Assembly: GCA_035772405.1 (NCBI GenBank)
Contig: JAYKKM010000121.1
Coordinates: 2,146,501-2,210,500 of the forward strand
Reading direction: 5' to 3'
DNA length: 64,000 nt
DNA from: Chrysogorgia sp. JL179-B06
Taxonomy: Eukaryota; Cnidaria; Anthozoa; Scleralcyonacea; Chrysogorgiidae
Made by a program: the position numbers and the translations under genes. Position 1 is the stretch's first letter; every line of letters begins with the position of its first letter. Of this stretch, positions 1 to 10,502 are shown piece by piece. The notes under the pieces are model-generated. The model made no database searches. It was not told the DNA's origin and worked only from the letters and a program-made list of their open reading frames with translations.

Positions 1-115
1 AACCAAGCTGCTACACACCCCTGCCCATTTGCAAATGTGATCAATACCAACATGTCAACAATGGGTGGATCTATTGGATTTAGTGAAACCGATACTTGGA
101 ATGACAGAGAAATGA

Positions 116-426
116 CAGAGAAAATCACATAAGTTAGTGAATAAGTATGATTCATCGCTCGCAGCTGACCTGAAACAGGAAACCAAGCATCGCAAGAAGC
201 TAGCATATATGGCAGAGAATGGTATTCGTCAACTTGGCTCTCCACGGATTGGTATATTCGCAGAAAGACAAAGACCCACTTCATTCATGTTTGGCAGCAA
301 GTTTTGAACATCATCTATCTAGAATCTGTTGAAAGGGATAAATTTGATGATTTCATTACTGTTTTAAGTTCTCCTCCTGTGTCTTCCTTGCCTGCTCTTC
401 TGATGTGCCTTCCAGTGAGTTACTAA
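116..426 (+). pseudogene. Broken reading frame, unrecognised
   Basis: A frame open from 116 ends in TGA at 305-307 and a second frame carries on from 304 to TAA at 424-426. The first holds a lysine-rich stretch followed by ENGIRQLGSPRIGIF; the second holds LESVERDKFDDFITVL. The amino-acid composition looks like real protein, and the short overlap of frames suggests one ancestral exon with a frameshift. I do not recognise the family. It sits at the window edge, so an upstream part may be missing. Confidence 0.3.
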
Positions 427-1369
427 GTGTGGGCACAGAATTTCTGGTCGATACACCATCACCAGCTGCTGGTTGCGGGTTACGTTACCTTGTGTGTAAA
501 ATAAAAGCACCACGCTGATCAAAATAAGAGGCACAATAAGATTCCCAAAATACTTATTGGACGCCAGGCTATTGAACTAGCACGCTATGCATATCGCTTA
601 GTAGATAATTTACAGTTGCACAATGAATTGTCAGAACAATCTTTAAAACGGTTAGTATTAGGTATAATTACCTGAGGAGTGCTTGCTCTATATTTAACGA
701 GACGCCCGCTAGGCGTTAACTCAGGCTACTTTTAGGGACATGGTACACATTGGTGACATGTTAGACAGTTGGAATTAAAAAACCCACTCACTTATCTTAT
801 ATTACAAAGGATAATTTTTGATGCATTGATTTGTGTAATCAGGCACTGAAGGCATTGTGCAGCGCTCGTTTAAAGTGGGAAACTTTTAGAAGCAAGTTGG
901 GCTAGAATGGACGAAGAAAAATCAGGCGTCTACATGCAGGCTAGCTCCCCTCTCCCAATGCACAACGCCTAACATGCAGACGAAATTTAATGTAAACACT
1001 AAACACGGCAATGCTATTTTTTCTAATATCTGTTCGATTGAAGGTCTTCGTGTGTCAAAATTTATATAAAAATCAACGGCAAGGTATACGAAACATGTCT
1101 GTTACGAAATTACATCGGTTTAATGGACATAAAAGCATTAAATCATCGGGTAAACGATGAATAGATCTTGAAGCCATGTCCTTTGATTTTAAAGACGAGT
1201 CTCGCTTTAATCGCTTGCGCATTTTCTCATATAACATCTGACCTTCACATTTTAAGTAGACGAAACCTACAGCGTTCGATTCGCCAGATTTGTCAAGTTT
1301 TTATTGAGCTACTGAACACGACTGCCGAGCAAGGCAGGCAAAACAACAACCTCTGGTAATGAATTACGG
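427..1369. other. Non-coding, no gene seen
   Basis: AT-rich sequence with only short open frames. The one item of note is the motif at 693-728 described separately. Nothing else is supported. Confidence 0.5.
693..728. repeat. Motif shared in inverted form with 29551-29585
   Basis: The core GCTAGGCGTTAAC, preceded by AACGAGACGCCC, matches the reverse complement of 29551-29585 over about 33 bases with a few mismatches. It may be an end of a dispersed repeat family. Confidence 0.35.
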
Positions 1370-1550
1370 TCGTTTCGCCCACAGTCGTTTCGCCCACAAC
1401 TCAAAGTCGTTTCGCCCACAACTCAAAGTCGTTTCGCCCACAACTCAAAGTCGTTTCGCCCACAACTCAAAGTCGTTTCGCCCACAACTCAAAGTCGTTT
1501 CGCCCACAACTCAAAGTCGTTTCGCCCACAACTCAAAGTCGTTTAATTTG
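1370..1550. repeat. 22-bp tandem minisatellite
   Basis: A 22-base unit beginning GTCGTTTCGCCCACAACTC is repeated exactly seven times from 1384 to 1537, with a shortened unit at 1370-1383 and a diverged unit from 1538. Since 22 is not a multiple of three, the open frame through it cycles through three translations of the unit and is not a real gene. Confidence 0.95.
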
Positions 1551-1904
1551 CCCACACTTTAACTCTTTCCTTGTTTATAATACGAGAGCTTGTCATGGCG
1601 GTCCTTCATGTTTTTAGGAGTAGCAGCTCAATCAACTTACTTCTGGCGTTTATTGTCGTTTTATTAAGCCAATATGGATGAAATATTACAAATTTTGTCG
1701 CTACTGATGATAACCGAATCTCTGGTTGTTCGTTACCTGGTACAGTGCCCAAATGGAATAAAATAATCCAAGAAACTCGTGTTGGCCATGTTATTATCAT
1801 TCATCATAACAAAGAAACCCACAACAAGAAGAGGAGATTTGCTCATAGTCGAGTGTCTTACTACCACAATCACTCTGCTATGTTTAATATTGAGTTCCTG
1901 AGTA
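1551..1904. other. Non-coding, no gene seen
   Basis: Ordinary AT-rich sequence between the minisatellite and the hAT-like terminus. A short plus frame starting with the ATG near 1675 (MDEILQILSLLMITE) is too short to support a call. Confidence 0.4.
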
Positions 1905-1918
1905 CAGGCACGTAGCTA
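1905..1918 (+). repeat. hAT-like 5' terminal inverted repeat
   Basis: CAGGCACGTAGCTA, followed by a run of G then C residues. It pairs with 6725-6738. Confidence 0.7.
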
Positions 1919-2209
1919 CGGGGGGGCGAGGGGGGCCACGGCCCCCCCAAAAGTTTTTCTCGCCCCCCCCCCAACAGAAATTTGGGAAGTGTTCGTTATA
2001 GTTAATAGACGCGAATTTACTTCAACTGCATGGTCAAAACTATGTTGAGATTCGCGGAAAGCATACAACCGTACGTACTCTCAATAATAACTTCATGTTA
2101 GCCTGCGAGCCGTCTCTCCTGTGTATGGCGTCCAAATAGGGACGCAGCCTTCTGATTGGCTTAGGTGTTAATGCGGACGTTTTAATAATAAATGCTCGAA
2201 TGATACAAT

Positions 2210-2473
2210 ATGGCGGAGAGAATCAGTGATGGTATAGAAAGAGTTATCAGAGAATGATCGTATAAATTCGATGTTTCTATCCAGCTAAAATATGAGCAGC
2301 GGATGGCATTAACTAGTTTGCTTAATGTATCCGACATTCTTGCTGTATTACCAACAGGTTACGGCAAAAGTTTGATATTTCAGCTTCTTGTCCTTCTCTC
2401 TTGGCTGTTGTCGTTTGTTACTTTGTTTTTTACTTTGGCTGTTGTCGTTTGTTACTTTCTCACGGTTGAGTGA
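2210..2473 (+). pseudogene. RecQ-like helicase N-terminal fragment, copy A
   Basis: From the ATG at 2210 the frame starts MAERISDGIERVIRE, meets a stop, then continues into LKYEQRMALTSLLNVSDILA and the Walker A box LPTGYGKSLIFQLL before ending at 2471-2473. That box in this context is the motif I region of RecQ-family (SF2) ATP-dependent DNA helicases. Motifs II to VI are absent, so this is only the first ~80 residues of a protein normally several hundred long. It lies between hAT-like ends and ahead of a hAT transposase remnant, so it is probably captured rather than a host gene. A similar but distinct fragment lies at 31110-31608. Confidence 0.65.
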
Positions 2474-2749
2474 AATTTAAAACTCGCGTTGCGATGTAAA
2501 GATGGTTTGAAATTAGACAGGAAGTCACGCTCATTGTTAGGAAACTCGTTTGATCTTGATATATATAGGCACTGAATTTCTGCTAAAAATGTTATCGAAA
2601 GACCCAGCGCTTGTTATTTGTTGTCAATGCTACATATATGTTCATTGTGCTTCACATAGGCTTAACTAGTGTTAGCTGCAACTGCTGAACGACATCCTCT
2701 GATCAAATCTTTCTTTGATACATTGGTGATTTGTTGTATTCGTTGATGA

Positions 2750-3960
2750 ATGGAACATGAGTTCATGAAAGCGCCATGCAGCTTTCTTAGACATCCAGCA
2801 TGAGCGCTATCCCAACGCGCAATCTTGCACGTTCATGTTTCTGCGTCGGTTTTATTGCATTCTTGATACTTTACAAGTCTATAGCAGCTAAATCTTTGTT
2901 AGGTACTGACAAACTAAGAAATTTGTGACCCTCTTAGTTTTCTTTGGCAAGCTGTATGATTACTCTGAATTTTGCACCAAATATTTTCAAAAGTCAACAG
3001 AAACTGTTTCTTCTTGTCTGATATTGCTTGCCGATGTGAGGGTTTAAGCCGTAAATTTCGAGTTTGACAAGGTTGTCGAATATGCTAAAGAGTTGTCCGA
3101 CAAATATGTAATCGAAAATTTCGATATAAGAAGCACAATCAGACAATGGCGTCTTCCGGAAAGGTTACATGGGCTAGAGACAGGAATATGGGTTAGAGAC
3201 AGGAATGGCTCCGACTCCATATATTGGTCAAATTGGTCAATAAAAAGGCTTTTTAGCTCGAAATGTGGAGAGAGTACTGTAACCAACCCCAAAACAACAA
3301 AGGTCCTAACCCCCCGCCTAACGAGTTTTACGCCTAACGAGTTTTCTAACCTTTACCCGCCTAACAAGCTTTAGTCGGGAGCCATTCCTGTCTCTAGCAG
3401 AAGTAGGAAAGGTTGAGAGACGCGTATCTAACTAGCTCTATTGGACACCCAAACGTATCCAACTTTGAAGAGCTTTCAATTTTGTTACGCCAAAATGTAG
3501 GCGAGATCTTAGCAGAATCGGATGCCCGTTTTGGTACTGATCAATCTGGCATCATGAGGGCTGCTGCTTGTTCCTTACCAAACTCTCAAAACTTTCTTAA
3601 CAAACAGGAACTGAATACGCTATATGAACTGTATGCAATAGACATCAAAGATTGTGAAATAGAAGTTTTCCGTTCGTTTATTGCTCGGCAAGATGAATCT
3701 CAGCTATAGATACTTTGATCGATGATGTACTGGATGTCATTGACAAAGATATTTTCCCTGATGTTCACAACTTATATCAGATTCTTGTGACTATCCCTCA
3801 GACGTCGTGAAAGGTTGAGCTAATGTTCTCATCTGTGAAGAGAATAAAAACTCGTTTGCGCTCACAAATTACCACTGTCTATGCGTCTCAATAATCTTGC
3901 GCTCTTATGTCTATATGACTTAACTATTGAAAAAGATATTACGGACTCGCTTTGCTAGCG
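2750..3960 (+). pseudogene. hAT transposase relic, copy A
   Basis: Pieces of one protein appear in changing frames. The best preserved, 3413-3709, contains RDAYLTSSIGHPNVSNFEEL and ends in an in-frame stop. It continues at 3710-3960 as DTLIDDVLDVIDKDIFPDVH then MFSSVKRIKTRLRSQ. That order resembles the C-terminal dimerisation region of hAT transposases, where a conserved S/ER-FS-R segment near the C-terminus is typical. Upstream pieces (about 2940-3130) resemble the region before it. Many stops and frameshifts make it dead, and a foldback sequence at 3192-3398 interrupts it. Confidence 0.6.
3192..3398. repeat. Foldback insertion, copy A
   Basis: Inverted arms GTTAGAGACAGGAATGGCTC.. (3192-3214) and ..GAGCCATTCCTGTCTCTAGC (ending 3398) enclose a C/A-rich core containing AACAACAAAGGTCCTAACCC and repeats of CCTAACGAGTTTT. 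The same core occurs at 5609-5814 (same arms) and at 13934-14077 (different arms). Confidence 0.75.
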
Positions 3961-4608
3961 ATGTAATTGAACACTTTAAGCAGATGAAGCACCAACGCTT
4001 TCTTCTGTAATGTCAGTTGTTATCCCTGAATTGAGTTTATTGTGATGGCATCCTAATTTATAACTGCTTTTACTTTATTACATTCTATATACTGTAGACC
4101 AGCATAGGGTTCCCTATCTTAGTAACTAGCTGGTCCTGAAGTTATGAACTAAAAAGTTGTAGTTACTTTAAATAAAAGTTGTAGTTAGTTGCAATTGCTT
4201 GTGAGTTTGGTTATTCCATTTTTATAAAAACATTTTGAGCATCTGTATTTACAGCATCTGTAAGGAAAGGGGGCGGGTCGTATACTTATTCTAAGAAATT
4301 AACTTTTCAAAAATATTTATCGCTACGGGGGGGCGAGGGGGGGCCACGGCCCCCCCAAAAGTTTTTCTCGCCCCCCCAAACAGAAATTTGGGAAGTGTTC
4401 GTTATAGTTAATAGACGCGAATTTACTTCAACTGCATGGTCAAAACTATGTTGAGATTCCCGGAAAGCATACAACCGTACGTACTCTCAATAATAACTTC
4501 ATGCCTAGCCTGCGAGCCGTCTCTCCTGTGTATGGCATCCAAATAGGGATGCAGCCTTCTGATTGGCTTAGGTGTTAATGCGGACGTATTAATAATAAAT
4601 TATACAAT

Positions 4609-4875
4609 ATGGCGGAGAGAATCAGTGATGGTATAGAAAGAGTTATCAGAGAATGATCGTATAAATTCGATGTTTCTATCCAGCTAAAATATGAGCAGCG
4701 GATGGCATTAACTAGTTTGCTTAATGTATCCGACATTCTTGCTGTATTAGTTACAACAGGTTACGGCAAAAGTTTGATATTTCAGCTTCTTGTCCTTCTC
4801 TCTTGGATGTTGTCGTTTGTTACTTTGTTTTTTACTTTGGCTGTTGTCGTTTGTTACTTTCTCACGGTTGAGTGA
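4609..4875 (+). pseudogene. RecQ-like helicase N-terminal fragment, copy B
   Basis: Duplicate of 2210-2473. It differs by a small insertion just before the Walker A box, so the motif reads VTTGYGKSLIFQLL instead of LPTGYGKS, which removes the conserved proline and shows drift after duplication. The same early stop after VIRE is present, so the stop predates the duplication. It ends at 4873-4875. Confidence 0.65.
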
Positions 4876-5149
4876 AATTTAAAACTCGCGTTGCGATGTA
4901 AAGATGGTTTGAAATTTAGACAGGAAGTCATGCTCATTGTTAGGAAACTCGTTCGATTTTGATATATATAGGAACTGAATTTCTGCTAAAAATTTTATCG
5001 AAAGACCCGGAGCTTGTTATTTGTTGTCAATGCTACATATATGTTCGTTGTGCTTCACATAGGCTTAATTAGTGTTAGCTGCAACTGATGAACGACATCC
5101 TCTGATCAAATATTTCTTTGATACATTGGATTTGTCGTATTCGTTCATG

Positions 5150-6360
5150 AATGGAACAAAGCGCCATGCAGCTTTCTTAGACATGCAGCCCAATGAGTGC
5201 TATCCCAATGCGCAAGCTCTTGAACTTGCCGGCGTTCATATCATGTAGACATCCAGCATGCACGTTCATCGGTTTCTGCGTCGGTTTGATTGCATTCTTG
5301 ATACTTTACAAGTCTATAGCAGCTAAATCTTTGTTAGGTACTGACAAACTAAAAATTTGTGACCCTCTTAGTTTTCTTTGGTAAGCTGTATGAATACTCT
5401 GAATTTTGCACCAAATATTTTCAAAAGTCAACAGAAACTGTTTCTTCTTGTCTGATATTGCTTGCCGACCTGAAGGTTTAAGGTTGGTCAATTTCTAGTT
5501 TGACAAGGTTGTCGAACATGCTAAAGAGTTGTCCGACAAATATGTAATCGAAAATTTCGATATAAGAAGCACAATCAGACAATGGCGTCTTCCGGAAAGG
5601 TTACATGGGCTAGAGACAGGAATGGCTCCGACTCCATATATTGGTCAAATTGGTCAATAAAAAGGCTTTTTAGCTCGAAATACGGAGAGAGTACTGTAAC
5701 CAACCCCAAAACAACAAAGGCCCTAACCCCCGCCTAACGAGTTTTACGCCTAACGAGTTTTCTTACCTTAAGCCGTCCAACGAGCTTTAGTCGGGAGCCA
5801 TTCCTGTCTCTAGCCGAAGTAGGAAAGGTTGAGAGACGCGTATCTAACTAGCTCTGTTGGACACCCAAACGTATCCAACTTTGAAGAGCTTTCAATTTTG
5901 TTACGCCAAAATGTAGGCGAGATCTCAGCAGAATCTGCTGCTTGTTCCTTACCAAACTCTCAAAACTTTCTTAACAAACAGGAACTGAATACGCTATCTG
6001 TACTGTATGCAATAGACATCAAAGATTGTGAAATAGAAGTTTTCTGTTCGTTTATCGTTCGGCAAGATGAATCTCAGCTAGATACTTTGATCGATGATGT
6101 ACTGGATGTCATTGACAAAGATATCTTTCCCTGATGTTCACAACTTATATCAGATTCTTGTGACTATCCCTCAGACGTCGTGAAAGGTTGAGCTAATGTT
6201 CTCATCTGTGAAGAGAATAAAAACTCGTTTGCGCTCACAAATGACCATTGTCTATGCGTCTCAATAATCTTGTGCTCTTATGTCTATGACTTATCTATTG
6301 AAAAATATATTACGGACTCGCTTTGCTACAGTGATGTATAATTGAACACTTTAAGCAGAT
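5150..6360 (+). pseudogene. hAT transposase relic, copy B
   Basis: Duplicate of the relic at 2750-3960. The frame 5829-6134 is longer than in copy A: it lacks the internal stop and reads through RDAYLTSSVGHPNVSNFEEL to DTLIDDVLDVIDKDIFP, but has lost about 14 codons present in copy A (DARFGTDQSGIMRA). Downstream the hAT C-terminal segment (MFSSVKRIKTRLRSQ) is again in other frames. The mixture of losses private to each copy indicates independent decay after the duplication. Confidence 0.6.
5609..5814. repeat. Foldback insertion, copy B
   Basis: Arms GCTAGAGACAGGAATGGCTC.. (5609-5632) and their inverse (5790-5814, one extra G) enclose the same C/A-rich core as copy A. Confidence 0.75.
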
Positions 6361-6724
6361 GAAGCACCAACGCTTTCTTCTGTAATGTCAGTTGTTATCC
6401 CTGAATTGAGTTTATTGTGATGGCATCCTAATTTATAACTGCTTTTACTTTATTACATTCTATATACTGTAGACCAGCATAGGGTTCCCTAGCTTAGTAA
6501 CTAGCTGGTCCTGAAGTTATGAACTAAAAAGTTGTAGTTACTTAAAATAAAAGTTGTAGTTCGTTGCAATTGCTTGTGAGTTTGGTTATTCCATTTTTAT
6601 AAAAACATTTTGAGCATCTGTATTTACAGCATCTGTAAAGAAAGAGGGCGGGTCGTACTTATTCTAAGAAATTAACTTTTCAAAAATATTTATCCCTGCA
6701 CTTGCCCCCTTGAATTTCTTACTC

Positions 6725-6738
6725 TAGCTACGTGCCTG
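6725..6738 (-). repeat. hAT-like 3' terminal inverted repeat
   Basis: TAGCTACGTGCCTG is the exact reverse complement of 1905-1918. It closes the duplicated element. Confidence 0.7.
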
Positions 6739-7098
6739 TCAGATACATTAAGTAATCACGAACGAACAGGAGAATGACAATAAGTCAGTCCATGGACCAT
6801 TCCTATGACTGTTGTCCTAAACCCTTTTACCAAATTTGGTGAGCCGATTCTACTTATTGTTTTAAGTATCAGGAAGAAAACATTTTTCATTTGCATAATT
6901 CTCCAATATTTTATGGGCATTTAAAATAATGGCAAAAATGGTCAACGACCGCGCACAGGGAGAATAAGTCGAGTGACGTCTATCCAGGAACATGATTGTT
7001 GAACGCTGCATGAAAACAACAGCGATTTGGAGTATAGTCTGGACATTCAAGGCTTTAGATACCTTTATCAGTTGTTATATCGACTAAAAGCTGTCAAA
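6739..7098. other. Upstream of the P2X7C-like gene, no gene seen
   Basis: No coding signal. This 360-base stretch would hold the promoter and 5' leader of the downstream plus-strand gene; no specific element can be assigned. Confidence 0.4.
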
Positions 7099-7650
7099 AT
7101 GTCTTCTGAATCCTCTTTTGAGGTTCATTCATCAGCACAAAATGCTGAAGAGTTTGAGGAAGCTCCAGAGTTCTAGTCTAGCTGAGGGTTTTGCTTATGC
7201 AGATGAGCCACTAGCTGATGATGAATGGCTAAAGAAGTACGAGCATCAGAGAACAAAGATCGAGGAGCAGGAAACAATGCTCAAAGCTCGCTTCGAAGGA
7301 GATCTTCAAGTTGATGACTGGAAAAATTTTTAACGTCATTCTGTTTATCATTTGCAAATATATAATGTGCTGAATTCTGACCATCAGGTGCAAATGCGGA
7401 AATTGTACATGCCCTTATCTTCAAAACATGAACGAGTGTTTCTGCTGTATGGAGTTGGATGGCTGCCTTGAAGCATTAAAAAGTGATTCTGTTCTGAAAG
7501 ATGTTGGACCAAATGTTGTTCTTCAGTGTATCATCGAGCACCCTGGTTTTGCCCCCGTTTGTTTGGAAAAATGGTCTCTTCGAATGGCCGCTAAACTTTA
7601 CAAAACCAAAACAAATATAAAGTATTGTCAGACAGGTTCTGAAAACGGGT
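7099..7650 (+). pseudogene. P2X receptor 7 C-terminal-like domain protein
   Basis: A frame from the ATG at 7099 (MSSESSFEVHSSAQNAEEFE) shifts into the frame of 7118-7333, a charged segment with LAEGFAYADEPLADDEWLKK. After a probable acceptor (CCATCAG near 7388) comes a Cys-rich domain: CKCGNC, then ECFCCMEL, then CIIEHPGFAPVCLEKW. This order of CxCxxC, CC and HPxFxxVCL matches the zinc-binding ballast domain at the C-terminus of P2X7 receptors. In invertebrate genomes that domain often occurs in soluble proteins without the ion channel. No transmembrane segment is visible. A GTGAG donor follows at 7651. The exon joint near 7333 is unclear and one frameshift near 7170 suggests a pseudogene. 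It converges on the transposase gene at 7897-12433. Confidence 0.65.
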
Positions 7651-7658
7651 GAGTCGCT

Positions 7659-7678
7659 TTATATATATATATATATAT
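7659..7678. repeat. TA microsatellite
   Basis: About nine TA units just after the donor site of the P2X7C-like exon. Confidence 0.9.
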
Positions 7679-7896
7679 CCTAACACCAAGTCACCAAGCA
7701 TACTGTATGCAAGACATTTGTAATCTTATTACTTTATATTACTTTTACGGAGCATTTCATATCGTGTATTCTCACGATTAGTGTATGGTGTCCTTGGCAA
7801 TAAGAGAATACCTTTACCTGCGTGTGCATATTCAGCTATTTGGAAGAAATTCCCTACCCAAAATGCTAACTTCGTGGGATATGAATCTTGTGAATC

Positions 7897-8117
7897 CTAA
7901 ACTATAATATAATAAACATGAACACAACTAGCCTCGCAACTAGCTACAATCAAATTAAGGTATGAATATTTCATGACTGTGTTTTGGTTTCTTGGACAGT
8001 CTGCTAAATATTTATGCCCTTTCATTGGCCTTTTACATTGAGAACAATGAGGTTTTGCTTTTGGTGCTGCTTGAGCTGCGTTGTTCCTCTCAGTCTCCAT
8101 TCTTTCAACTTGTGCTA
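7897..8117 (-). pseudogene. Transposase exon 11, Cys-rich tail
   Basis: After an acceptor at 8118-8119 the frame reads AQVERMETERNNAAQAAP, then a zinc-knuckle-like CSQCKRPMKGHKYLADCP. The preceding exon has its own stop, so this tail may be reached only by alternative splicing or may reflect decay. Confidence 0.45.
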
Positions 8118-8230
8118 CTAAAACATATTTAATATATAATCTGTATATTAGTTAAATCAAAATTTTAAAATTAAATATCTTATTGTTAAATAATGTACCT
8201 GGTGTTGTTGGGGGATGTCAATCACTGTTT

Positions 8231-8391
8231 TTAAATTCCTATCAATCCTTTTCTGTAAAGCTTTGTTTTTGGTTGTTTCTCAAACATTGTATTCATAGGT
8301 AGTGGAGTCATAATCTTCAATTGTGTGGCAGCATCTTGCAATTCTTTGATACTTGCTTTCAGAAATGTTTGGTAAATCTCCTCAATGTATT
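8231..8391 (-). pseudogene. Transposase exon 10
   Basis: Begins after an acceptor at 8392-8393 with YIEEIYQTFLKASIKELQ and ends FEKQPKTKLYRKGLIGI then TAA. Family members have a similar C-terminal segment with a Pro-Leu and PxK pattern. Confidence 0.55.
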
Positions 8392-8541
8392 CTAAAAATG
8401 AAGAAGTAACTTTACTGCAAAAAGTAGTTTTGTTCAAAGTCTAATAAAATAATACAGTACTTGTGTATTTAAGTTTAATATAATTATAATATATGTCAAA
8501 TAACATTTTGATAATAGTTCATGGTTATAACTTAAACATAC

Positions 8542-8682
8542 CAAAATTTTGCTTGACCCTCACAGAGCGCACAGTTGCTTCTCCATTTTTAAATTTTGGA
8601 TATACAAATTTTACCCGTTTTGTTCCATCAGTTGCTTTAGTTTTTTCTTTTCTTCGCAGGTTATAGTTGAAATGGATTACAG
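8542..8682 (-). pseudogene. Transposase exon 9
   Basis: Open between acceptor (8683-8684) and donor (GTATG, 8541 downward). It encodes AVIHFNYNLRRKEKTKATDG and VYPKFKNGEATVRSVRV, a conserved block of the family (HFNxN then YPKxKxGxxxV). Confidence 0.65.
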
Positions 8683-8851
8683 CTAATATGTGCCAAAATT
8701 AAAAAGTTTGTTGTTCAGTAGACTAAAATAAATAAGCTAAAATAAATATTGTCAACAACTAGCTAAAAAGGTCACATAAGCTGGGTACCACTGCAACAAT
8801 TTTATGTTATTCAGAAATATAGATCATAAAAATGTAAAATACTGTGGTCAC

Positions 8852-9023
8852 CTGCAATACATGCCAGTGTTAGAATAGGAAAACATTTTTGGCGAAAACT
8901 GATTGAGGACCGAGTGGAATCCTTCGAGACAGCTGGTTTGAGCCAGCGGCGAAGCTTGTTTGATTCCAAGTACAAGTGAACGTTTTTCCAATACCTCACA
9001 CATTTTGTCATGAGCAGGTGTAC
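8852..9023 (-). pseudogene. Transposase exon 8
   Basis: Between acceptor 9024-9025 and donor GTGACC at 8851 downward. It encodes GTPAHDKMCEVLEKRSL and SCLEGFHSVLNQFSPKMFSY. The H/E-rich LExxHS...F.PK block is characteristic of the family and probably includes the last acidic catalytic residue. Confidence 0.65.
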
Positions 9024-9110
9024 CTAGAGGAGACAAAATGGTCAGTTTTGTATTTAAAATACAAAAGAATGACATCAGGTCTATTTGCCAGTATAAACAA
9101 GTTTATGTAC

Positions 9111-9280
9111 CAATTTGAAGCCATTTTCGTTGTGAAATGTCACCATGGGCACATTTATTAAATAATGGGTCATCAAGATCTGTATGCTTGTTGACAACAT
9201 GGCTAAAGAACGATTTCAATTTTCCCATATGATCCTTCCACTCAGTCCTTTTGTTTTGCAATTTTTGAAAGCACTTTATG
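9111..9280 (-). pseudogene. Transposase exon 7
   Basis: Encodes KRTEWKDHMGKLKSFFSHVV, then LFNKCAHGDISQRKWLQIG before a GTAC donor at 9110. The W..H..N.H and KCAHG motifs are family signatures. The upstream boundary near 9280 is estimated. Confidence 0.6.
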
Positions 9281-9408
9281 AATTTCTATGTAATAAGATC
9301 ATCTATTACAGTATAATTACATGACAACATTTAAACAATATAAATTACACGAATATGATGCATCGCAGTTCTAAGAGGTGCTAAAATTAGGTAAGTAATG
9401 TAACATAC

Positions 9409-9594
9409 TTTTCTTTAGATGCCAGATATCAAAGTAGTGAGTCACCCTCTTAATTATTTTTTCATTATGCTTGCAATGGTAACATGCCTATCTGATATGA
9501 AGGTAGTGATCAGAAGTCCATAACCAAAGAGATAATCCATGCATTGTTGAAATCCCATTGCTTCCATTGCTGGGCTGCTTCCTGCTTGATTTCT
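9409..9594 (-). pseudogene. Transposase exon 6 with SDRH motif
   Basis: From acceptor 9595-9596 it reads RNQAGSSPAMEAMGFQQCMD and ITTFISDRHVTIASIMKK. A one-base slip in an A-run then shifts the frame and it resumes as VTHYFDIWHLKK to a GTATGT donor. The aspartate in SDRH and the FDxWHxxK block are core catalytic-domain signatures. Confidence 0.65.
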
Positions 9595-9822
9595 CTGCAT
9601 TTAAATTTAAGGTTGATAAGAAGTGATCCTTTTAATGAGTCATAACTTAAAACATGCTATGGTCCCAATATATTATATCCATACTGAATTGTTTTATATT
9701 GAATTATTTTATAGTCAAACCTCTGGTCGAAATTATCAAAAATTTCCCCAGTAAAAGCACTATTTTAATAAATAGAAAATGGTTCCATGTTTACATTTAA
9801 GAAATAGAAAACATTTTTCTGA

Positions 9823-9906
9823 TTAACCCTTTCCCTTGCAGCCACTTTGTTATTTTACTCTGTCTAACGCCAGATGATTTTACTCGTCAAGGAGGGAAAG
9901 GGTTAA
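9823..9906. mobile_element. TTAA-flanked MITE, 84 bp
   Basis: Runs from TTAACCCTTTCCCT to AGGGAAAGGGTTAA. The interior shares CCACTTTGTTATTTTACTC and GATTTTACTCGTCAA with the neighbour at 9934-10044. The TTAA target and the CCCTTTCCC ends suggest piggyBac- or Kolobok-type mobilisation. Confidence 0.75.
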
Positions 9907-9933
9907 CTGAGCCTGTCTGCCCATTTCTCTTCA

Positions 9934-10044
9934 TTAACCCTTATCTACTAAGCCGCCCAAAACTGGCCACTTTGTTATTTTACTCTGTCTAATGCCAGAC
10001 GATTTTACTCGTCAAGTGAGAACCCCTAGGAGGGAAAGGGTTAA
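9934..10044. mobile_element. TTAA-flanked MITE, 111 bp
   Basis: A second member 28 bases from the first, with a less perfect left end (TTAACCCTTATC) and the right end AGGGAAAGGGTTAA. Both lie in the same intron of the transposase gene. Confidence 0.7.
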
Positions 10045-10053
10045 CATATTTAC

Positions 10054-10239
10054 CTGTATTAGAGCAAAATGTATTATCAATGGAATTGTACAACAGAAGA
10101 TGCTATAGGCACAAAATTTGGCACTGTGCCCCATACTGTCGTGTCAGCCGTCTCCTGCTGTCCCTTGTGCCTTTACTTTTTCTAAAAGACTTGCCTGGTA
10201 TTTCTTCCAATGCATGAAAATAGTAGGGAAAATTTTGAC
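10054..10239 (-). pseudogene. Transposase exon 5 with GDGR motif
   Basis: From acceptor 10240-10241 to a GTAAATA donor at 10053 downward it encodes FMHWKKYQASLLEKVKAQG, GDGRHDSMGHSAKFCAY and IIHFALIQ. The GDGRxDSxGHSAKxCxY block is the most recognisable signature of the family and probably holds the first catalytic aspartate. This exon is fully open. Confidence 0.7.
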
Positions 10240-10502
10240 CTAAAAATTTAAATTTCAGTACATAAAGAATAAAAGGTAAAATGTATTCTGACTCTGGCAA
10301 GTGAAAACACTGGATAGCTGTATAGGAAATATAATGCTGTGCCTTGTGTATATTGTATCATAACCCTATTAATTTGTTAATTAGTGCCATTTTGTTACAA
10401 GAGATAATCATAAAGCCTGGCCCATTAGCTAGTCATGATTTAATTGGAAACCTGGCTTAAAGATAAGTTTAATGGTAAATATTTGGTGAAAAGGTTGATT
10501 AC

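Larger units (their letters stand above)
1905..6738 (+). mobile_element. hAT-like element, internally tandemly duplicated
   Basis: The outer ends are a 14-bp inverted repeat, CAGGCACGTAGCTA at 1905-1918 and its reverse complement at 6725-6738, a start typical of hAT elements. Just inside the left end is a C/G-rich block. The interior is two nearly identical direct copies of about 2.4 kb (about 1914-4322 and 4323-6690) that differ by scattered substitutions and small indels. Each copy carries a RecQ-like helicase N-terminal fragment followed by a hAT transposase C-terminal region. At the junction near 4322 the first copy's 3' tail runs straight into the C/G-rich 5' block, so both inner termini are deleted. 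No clear 8-bp target duplication is visible outside the ends. Confidence 0.7.

Noticed and set aside
1370..1550. Regular repeats that could be a CRISPR array
   Set aside because: The 22-base units are back to back with no spacers, in a eukaryotic setting.
1359..1562. Open frame through the minisatellite
   Set aside because: It is a by-product of a stop-free repeat whose period is not a multiple of three; no domain or start context supports it.
1905..6738. 8-bp target-site duplication for the hAT-like element
   Set aside because: The flanks CCTGAGTA and TCAGATAC do not match.
7099..7650. A complete P2X receptor channel
   Set aside because: Only the C-terminal Cys-rich domain is present; there are no transmembrane segments or extracellular domain.
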